DNA of 64,000 nt from Mytilus trossulus (taxonomy: Eukaryota; Mollusca; Bivalvia; Mytilida; Mytilidae), in assembly GCF_036588685.1 (NCBI RefSeq), contig NW_026963295.1, positions 806,001 to 870,000 of the forward strand, read 5' to 3'. Positions 59,701 to 64,000 of this stretch are shown here, piece after piece; the first letter of the stretch is position 1; the number at the start of each line of letters is the position of its first letter. The notes under the pieces were generated by a model that was given only the letters and a program-made list of their open reading frames with translations, did not search any database and was not told where the DNA came from. A program made the translations under genes and the position numbers.

Positions 59701-60980
59701 ATCAGGAAAGAGATACAAGATGGAAAATGTCTTTTTATATGTATTTTTTAGAAACTTATTTCGGGAAAAAACCCAAACTTATACATTTTAAACCAATGTT
59801 TTATAAATGAAAACGTGAAGAACTAGTACTTAATGACCAGCTGCATATAAATAGTATAGACAGTCCATCGGAGGTTAAGATTACATGAGGAAGCTGGACC
59901 TAAATATCATAAACGATTCTTAATTTAACAATTAATGAAAAGGTGAAGAATATGAACTATATGACTTACTGCAACTTGATAGTATCGATAAATGCATCTA
60001 AGGTATAATTTGCCTAAGGTTGTTTTCCTACTCATTTCCTAATTCAACAGCGCAAAATTAAGAAATAGAAATATATTTCTACGATAGTATTCACTGACAT
60101 TGACATGACAACAGCAGTACGTTCTAGGTCACCAACTGTTACCAAATTCATCGAATGAAATGTTTGCCTGCCGGAGTTAGAACCCTTTCTTTCATGATTT
60201 CTTAATTTAACCCGCACAGTATTAAGAAAACAAAAAGAAACATGAAAGTATTCATCTTTGTGTCATACGCAATGGCACTGAGTGATGATACCCTATATGA
60301 GTACGGAACGAAATGACCACAATCAATAATTATCAATCATCAACTATTGTCCACTATCACCAATTATACACCATCTACTATTGTCTACCATCAACTATTG
60401 GCTAGCTTTAACTATTGTCCACCATCAACAATTGTCAACCATCAACAATTGTCCACCATCAACAATTGCCCACTATCAACTATTGTCCACCATCAACAAT
60501 TGTCCACCATCAACTATTGTCCACCATCAACTATTGTCCACCATCAACAGTGTCCACCATCAACTATTGTTCACCATCAACTATTGTGCACCAAAAACAA
60601 TTGTCCACTATCAATAATTATCCACTATCAACTATTGTCTACCATCAACAACTGTCCACCATCAACTATTGTCCACAATCAACAATTGTCCACCATCAAC
60701 TATTGTCCACCATCAACAATTGTCCACCATCAACTATTGCACACCATCAACTACTAGTAAAGTCCACCATTAACATTTGACCCAGAGATATAATTTTGAT
60801 AATGCAAACATTTTTTCAATTATATTTTTTTCTATGTCATTCAGTGTGGTTTAAACTGTGATGTAATTTCTAATAACAAATCTATACATTGCAGTGTGTA
60901 ACAAGTGGATACGAGAACGTGGACAGATTTTTAAAAGACCATGCGGATTGAAAAAGAAATCAAAAGAAAGAAGACTATGA
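41784..60980 (+). CDS. P4HA: Prolyl 4-hydroxylase alpha subunit (collagen P4H)
   Basis: ER-lumen Fe(II)/2-oxoglutarate dioxygenase subunit that, with protein disulfide isomerase, hydroxylates proline in collagen-type repeats. Fourteen coding exons: 41784-41974, 43988-44139, 44811-44959, 45696-45884, 47234-47285, 47858-48012, 50235-50399, 51663-51727, 52638-52755, 54036-54086, 55253-55324, 56603-56671, 59198-59294, 60895-60980. All phases join; total 1611 bases, 536 residues, the usual length. The ATG at 41784 opens a signal peptide (KANLLFFLFLFN); an upstream in-frame GTG is not needed. In order: N-terminal dimerisation region (DFYSSIATLTQLSQ), TPR-like peptide-binding region (exon 4), YENLCRG and LFCYYK cysteines, NYGVGGMYKPHVD with the iron ligands His-x-Asp, GDRIATIMFY, GGATVFP, the distal His in HAGCPVLVGSK with the 2-oxoglutarate Lys ten residues later, and NKWIRERGQ. 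Odd point: a CPDC motif in exon 2. Exon 10 has a damaged duplicate. Confidence 0.96.
43224..43389 (+). repeat. Intron 1 duplication including a decoy splice acceptor
   Basis: This 166-base segment is repeated directly downstream (43390-43512, continuing at 43940 after an inserted MITE). Both copies contain 'caatacagcggcagctattc', 'acaaggggtcttttagtatt' and the pyrimidine-rich 'tttgatttttttgaag' that is the real acceptor of exon 2 at 43987. Copy 1 ends in the equivalent 'gaag' at 43384, followed by no coding sequence. Confidence 0.8.
43513..43939. mobile_element. Fold-back MITE, copy 2, with recognisable empty site
   Basis: TIR-like ends TACACAG...CTGTGTA, internal halves imperfect reverse complements, no frame. 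It is a relative of 22643-23012. The unfilled paralogous sequence at 43330-43345 reads 'catactagtaac', whereas here 'catacta' and 'tagtaac' flank the element, giving a TA target duplication of Tc1/mariner type. It sits in P4HA intron 1, 48 bases before exon 2. Confidence 0.85.
45935..46060 (+). repeat. Retroelement 3' tail (family R1), truncated
   Basis: 'gtgttgaaggccgtacttta' to 'caccacatcttcctatata', as in the copy at 100-307. It lies in P4HA intron 4. Confidence 0.75.
46230..46735 (-). repeat. Inverted copy of the 33180-33730 repeat
   Basis: Reverse complement of the element in UQCRB intron 3 over most of its length. A C-rich run (46677-46699) is a local expansion. It lies in P4HA intron 4. 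Confidence 0.8.
46859..47104. mobile_element. Palindromic MITE in P4HA intron 4
   Basis: Same leader and hairpin as 24100-24364, with the centre shortened to GAAGCGCTCCGCGCTTC. The two copies agree over the full 245-265 bases and share both ends (leader at 'attcatg', 'cattcaattcttaaata' at the right), marking them as one family. Confidence 0.85.
48039..48370 (+). mobile_element. tRNA-derived SINE with 10-bp target-site duplication
   Basis: An internal polymerase III B box, GGTTCGATTCC (about 48078-48088), lies about 40 bases after an A-box-like TGGTTAGTACATGG near the 5' end. The insertion is flanked by the direct repeat ATATGATCAC at 48029-48038 and 48371-48380. The body carries 'ccgctacaaggtagcactcg', which I associate with bivalve SINEs. 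The 3' end is A-rich (TGTAAATAA). It sits in P4HA intron 6, its left target repeat only 17 bases from the exon 6 boundary. Confidence 0.8.
48757..49943. mobile_element. Non-autonomous transposon with ~170-bp inverted terminal repeats
   Basis: The ends 48757-48930 and 49775-49943 are reverse complements with few mismatches, starting TATATATGTTGTGTACAAG. Each terminal repeat is itself built of four to five short palindromes of the type TTGTACAAATTATAATTTGT. The ~840-bp interior is AT-rich with no transposase. It lies entirely in P4HA intron 6. Confidence 0.88.
50458..50650 (+). repeat. Retroelement 3' tail (family R1)
   Basis: 'agttttctcgcttgagttgt' to 'cataccacatcttc' plus a T run. It lies in P4HA intron 7. 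Confidence 0.8.
50870..51205 (+). repeat. Retroelement 3' tail, second subfamily (R1)
   Basis: 'agattagaccgttggtttta', 'tgttcggtgtgagtcaaggc' and the terminal 'cataccacatcttct' match the subfamily at 100-307. This copy extends further 5' than the others. It lies in P4HA intron 7. Confidence 0.75.
53388..53460 (+). repeat. Short direct repeat in P4HA intron 9
   Basis: 'aatgttggagagtgtacaat' followed by 'gtac' occurs at about 53389 and again at about 53431, a two-copy duplication. Confidence 0.75.
53706..53826 (+). repeat. Direct repeat flanking the duplicated exon (left copy)
   Basis: 'gttatacaccttgttattga' with 'gtcatattatcaata' before it and 'agataacgaagcatg' after it. The right copy is at 54402-54522, offset 696 bases. 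Together they bracket both copies of exon 10. Confidence 0.8.
54095..54180 (+). pseudogene. Damaged tandem copy of P4HA exon 10
   Basis: The 97-base segment 53998-54094 (acceptor, exon 10, donor) is repeated directly at 54095-54180 with an 11-base deletion. The duplicate keeps the TTTCTAG acceptor and the GTGAGT donor and would define an exon at 54133-54172. The deletion removes the codons for His-Val-Asp, the iron ligands, and leaves 40 bases, not a multiple of three. It cannot replace exon 10 in a functional enzyme. If spliced in, it would shift the frame. Apart from the deletion the copies differ at only one or two positions, so the duplication is young. Confidence 0.88.
56245..56365 (+). 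repeat. Retroelement 3' tail (family R1), short
   Basis: Starts within the tail at 'gttgaaggccgaacggtgac' and ends 'atacaacatcttct' plus a T run. It lies in P4HA intron 11. Confidence 0.75.
56720..56930. repeat. Dispersed repeat family R3
   Basis: 'tcaggaatatgacagttgtt' with 'cattcgtttgatatgtttt' and 'gatttgattagg'-like end; reversed relative to the copy at 8675-8885. It lies in P4HA intron 12. Confidence 0.7.
57130..57460 (-). repeat. Reversed retroelement 3' tail (family R1)
   Basis: 'aaagatgtggtatgagtgcc' to 'acggtcttcaacacagagcc' and beyond. Longest minus-strand copy in the window. It lies in P4HA intron 12. Confidence 0.75.
57461..59197. other. Remainder of P4HA intron 12
   Basis: AT-rich without supportable exons or recognised repeats. 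The minus frame at 57476-57814 and plus frame at 58762-58962 have hydrophobic stretches, as expected by chance in T-rich sequence. Confidence 0.5.
59555..59645. repeat. Right-end fragment of the TTAA-flanked MITE family
   Basis: 'attacctcccctgaatcgta' followed by 'tgcccgtta' matches the right end of the element at 62511-63138. The terminal repeat is damaged and no left end is seen nearby. It lies in P4HA intron 13. Confidence 0.65.
60320..60775 (+). repeat. 17-bp minisatellite in P4HA intron 13
   Basis: About 26 copies of CCACCATCAACTATTGT and the variant with CAATTG. Because 17 is not divisible by 3, all three plus-strand frames pass through the same codons and stay open, giving overlapping frames of 78-136 codons that encode the same STINNCPPSTIVHHQ-type peptide. 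This is a by-product of the repeat, not a gene. Confidence 0.93.
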
Positions 60981-61089
60981 AATTTGTATTAAAAGAGTCT
61001 ACTTGTCTATGCTTTATATGATTTATTAAAAAAGAAATATCAGTTTTCATTATTCTCAACTATTTGCTACGGAAACATGTAACATTATC

Positions 61090-61095
61090 ATTAAA
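61090..61095 (+). terminator. Candidate polyadenylation signal of P4HA
   Basis: ATTAAA 110 bases after the P4HA stop codon. An AATAAA occurs later at about 61393. Either could serve. Confidence 0.35.
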
Positions 61096-61099
61096 CAAA

Positions 61100-62510
61100 T
61101 ATAACATTGATTATGTGTTATGTTATAGATGCTTATAAGCATTATGCTTTTTGTAGGTGAGTACCTATTGCGTGTAGACAATACAAATTTCTAGTTAGGT
61201 ATACTCGTGTTGAGACACCTTATTTTGCACAAAAAAATCTTCATAGGTCGATTCACAGCGAAACTGTCAATATATCTTTTTTGATTCCTTTATTCGTGAA
61301 ATATTAATTCAATTTATGAAATAGGTTTAAACTCATAAAACTTGTTGAAATCTGCCAATTCTGGTTGAATGATTGGCACAGGAATTTGAAATAAATATCT
61401 ACAAAGGGAGTCGTTTTAAAAAAAAACCCTTAATACTATGATTGATCGTAGGTAAAGTGAATAGACTTCTTTCGAGTTTGTCCTTCACCGAAATAAACTT
61501 GTCAATTATGCGTGCTTTTGTGACGTCATTTACCAGATAGAGGGGATTGCCTGTATCCCTGCACTATTAACGTTCATCAAGCGTCTTAGTGATCGTCATT
61601 GTGCAGGATAAACTAGAAATGATGTTTGTTCTGTATGTACTTAACCACAATTCCCTAATGACAGCAGTGCTGATTGACAATTATGAGAATGCAATTTGCC
61701 AAATAAATTGTGCAATATAGTATTATAGTTTTCATAGCCAGAAATAAGTAGTGTTTTTGTTTATTAATATTCATATTATGTAAATGAGAATTGTACCACG
61801 TGATAATAGTTTAAACTGGACTGGCTTGATATTATTAAAATCTTTAAAACACGGATATTATAAGTTGCCCGTCACAGAGTCCTTGTTTATAATCACTTTG
61901 ATATTTCCGTAAAGTTGTCAGGCGGTCAAAATCAAAAATATGAACGCGAATTTAGTGATTTTTTCTCATTTTCGTGAGTTAATTCTTCTTGAAATAGGGG
62001 CATTTTCACTTGACGTGGGAACCTAGAGTTCAACGACTACACATACAAGGTTTTGACTTGCTTATTCTTTGGACATACACGTTTCAAATTTCACACCGGC
62101 AACCTGTTTTACTAATGAACTAGTTAACCAATTTTCAACACGAAATTTGCTAATTTGGCGTTTCAGCCATTTTAGCCAGTATCTTCTACTGCAATGTTAA
62201 ACGCCTCTCGCTTCAAATTTAAAATAGCTCAGGAACCTTTGATTTTTGCAACAACAGTCATTATGGTTCGTTTAAATGGTGTATATTGCTGTGAATATTT
62301 ATTTTCTGCCCCGGCAACCTGTCTATCACTTAAATTAAAGTTAAAATAGACATTTTTTTCAAAATTCCCTATCATTTCAATATAATTTCCGTGACCCGTA
62401 TTCGATTTCAATAGTATAATATTCAAATAAGAAAAGTGGCGTTGATTTCTTCAATATTTCTTTGATATGTTCAATCAACCGCTCTTTTAAAAATACGTGC
62501 ATTGAAAACT
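61100..62510. other. Intergenic stretch without recognised features
   Basis: Unique-looking AT-rich sequence between the P4HA 3' end and the MITE at 62511. The minus frame at 62229-62426 carries no recognisable domain. Confidence 0.5.
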
Positions 62511-63138
62511 TTAAGGGCATACGATACAGTTTTGATCCTGTATTTACAAGTTTGTGAAAATTTGCATATAGGCTATTTTTTACCTGATTAAATTAAATAT
62601 GTAATTAAAAATATACCTTCATGTGCTACTTTTTGAGTAAAATGAGGTCGAAATTTTGTATATTTGCTCAAAATTCAGATTTGTGGCTAAAATTTCTTTT
62701 TCGAAAGAAAGACTTAACTTTTTTGTTATAAAAGACAAACATAAATTGTTTTTTTGTTAAATAATCGGTAATTTCTGTATTTAATGAGTATCCTAAAAAA
62801 ATATGCATTTTTTATTCAGAAATATGGTATATTTATCAAATGTTCATGAATTGAGGAAAATACGTCATTTTTTGCTGCATGTTTATCAAAATAAAAAAAA
62901 ATCCTCTATTTACAGTTTTATAAAATTAGGGTCACATAATCCTCCTGCAAAATGAAATAAATAGCTGTTTTGAAAAATAGGGGTCCATGAACTCGTTTTC
63001 AAATTAAATCAGTTTGAATAATAAAAATCAGTCGAAAAATGCATCTTTACCCGATATGTCACAGTTTGACGTCGCGAAAATAACATTTTACGTTAGCAAC
63101 GTCATTACCTCCCCTGTAACTGTATCGTATGCCCTTAA
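62511..63138. mobile_element. piggyBac-type MITE flanked by TTAA
   Basis: Left end TTAAGGGCATACGATACAG (62511-62529) and right end CTGTATCGTATGCCCTTAA (63120-63138) are exact inverted repeats. Each is bounded by TTAA, the target-site duplication typical of piggyBac elements. The 600-bp interior is AT-rich and non-coding. The right TTAA overlaps the stop codon of the fibrinogen-related gene. Confidence 0.88.
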
Positions 63139-63403
63139 TGTCGTTTAATCATTAGTTTAGTTGACTTCAGCGAATATTGATATCCTTTCCATGTCCACCA
63201 GTTGATCCCGTCGCCTACGAATGCAATGGAGTAATATCCTCCTAAATATTCTCCATTCAAATTAGCCCTATGACATGAGTTGTACCACCATGCTCCCTTA
63301 TACTTATATGCACAGTTGCCTAGAATTCTGTCGTTATCTCTGTCAATGGTGGAAAACATCATACCGTTATGGTTGTAGTCTCCAAGATCGGAAAGGCTAT
63401 TTC
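63135..63403 (-). CDS. Fibrinogen-related protein, last exon (partial)
   Basis: Terminal exon of a gene with a fibrinogen C-terminal domain (FReD), a secreted lectin-like fold that binds acetylated sugars in many invertebrates. Acceptor TTTGTAG at 63404-63410; the exon starts in phase 1 and encodes 88 residues and TAA. Diagnostic residues: NHNGMMFSTIDRDNDR with the calcium-site acidic residues, the NC...SC cysteine pair around KGAWWYNSCH, NLNGEYLGG, and INWWTWKGYQYSLKSTKLMI. It is about the last third of a FReD. I found no preceding exon between 63404 and 64000, so the rest of the gene lies beyond the window. The TAA is immediately followed by the terminal repeat of a MITE, which therefore forms the start of the 3' UTR. 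Many molluscs have large FReD families; which member this is cannot be told. Confidence 0.92.
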
Positions 63404-63476
63404 CTACAAAGAAGAAACAATTGCTATGATTAACATGTGAAGGGCTTAATGGTGTACCAAGGTGAAGGAGAGACAT

Positions 63477-64000
63477 GAAGAATATTGCGACATTGTTTCT
63501 TTTTTGTCAGTGTAAACGGGGTCTAATATGTAGAAACGCACTGGATTAAATAAGAGCGATCTCGATAAATCTCGCTGATGCAATGTAAATGCGAACTGGT
63601 CTTTTTAAGATCGAATCAAATAAAGATCGATTCAATTTAGTTGCCAATGTAAACGGGGTCATGGACTAGTGATTGATTAAACTAGTCATTTTGATGAACT
63701 AATTTGTTACCATTGGAGATTCAATACCTATTTTGCTGTTCTAGCTATGTTCTATTTGTAAATTAGAGATAAAATAAAAATCGCCATGACATTCCAAGTT
63801 CATAAAACATTCAAAAAAAAAAGAGTAGCAAGAATTATGTAGCTGAATGCGATATTTCTGTTCCATCTTATATTTTTTTGTTCTTTTCTTTAAAATGGCT
63901 ATCTTTTACAAAAAGAATAAAATACCATCAGTCAGTTCGAATGTATTATATTTTAAATGTACTAACACTGATCACTTTGCAATGCAAAAAAATAATTATG
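63477..64000. other. Presumed intron of the fibrinogen-related gene
   Basis: No exon recognised. 'agtgtaaacggggtc' near 63508 and 'aatgtaaacggggtc' near 63646 form a short duplicated phrase. The window ends before any upstream exon of the gene. Confidence 0.45.

Noticed and set aside
60347-60780. Three overlapping plus-strand open frames of 78-136 codons
   Set aside because: They are the three frames of a 17-bp minisatellite inside P4HA intron 13; no start context, no protein features.
1-64000. CRISPR arrays, bacterial operons, prophage or tRNA/rRNA genes
   Set aside because: The window is animal nuclear DNA with introns; no spaced direct-repeat array of CRISPR type and no complete tRNA cloverleaf was found (the B box at 48078 belongs to a SINE).

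Overview
This is nuclear DNA of a metazoan, most probably a marine mussel (Mytilidae, likely Mytilus). It is AT-rich and gene-sparse, with short exons, GT-AG introns and a very dense load of dispersed repeats. Several repeat cores, such as the one ending near CCACATCTTC, are ones I associate with mussel genomes. The conserved genes read as animal proteins. Most reading frames longer than 60 codons are chance frames or lie in repeats, so genes had to be assembled exon by exon from splice sites and protein conservation. Layout: (1) 1-4.9 kb is repeat territory. (2) 5.3-11.5 kb holds two plus-strand paralogous genes for small secreted cysteine-rich peptides of a family I do not recognise. In both, exon 1 contributes only the ATG. 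(3) 11.5-20.9 kb is repeats, including a decayed reverse-transcriptase retroelement whose 3' tail is scattered over the whole window. (4) 20.9-26.5 kb carries three minus-strand two-exon paralogues, each with a signal peptide, two EF-hands and a C-terminal HDEL. They resemble the EF-hand tail of ER prolyl isomerases FKBP7/FKBP14 without the isomerase domain. (5) 26.5-31.8 kb has a long palindrome, a ~160-bp tandem array and dispersed repeats. (6) 31.8-38.1 kb is a four-exon minus-strand gene for the Qcr7/UQCRB subunit of respiratory complex III. (7) 41.8-61.0 kb is a complete fourteen-exon plus-strand gene for the collagen prolyl 4-hydroxylase alpha subunit (536 aa, all catalytic residues present). 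Its introns host a SINE with target-site duplications, a long-TIR transposon, two kinds of fold-back MITE and a 17-bp minisatellite. Its HxD exon is tandemly duplicated, and the second copy has lost the iron-binding motif. (8) 62.5-63.4 kb has a TTAA-flanked MITE abutting the stop codon of a minus-strand fibrinogen-related protein, of which only the last exon is in the window. Functional links: the prolyl 4-hydroxylase and the three HDEL EF-hand proteins both belong to the endoplasmic reticulum lumen. A role for the latter in collagen folding would fit the FKBP14 relationship but is inference. The cysteine-rich peptides and the fibrinogen-related protein are types often used in molluscan immunity. 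All exon borders are read from sequence without transcript data.
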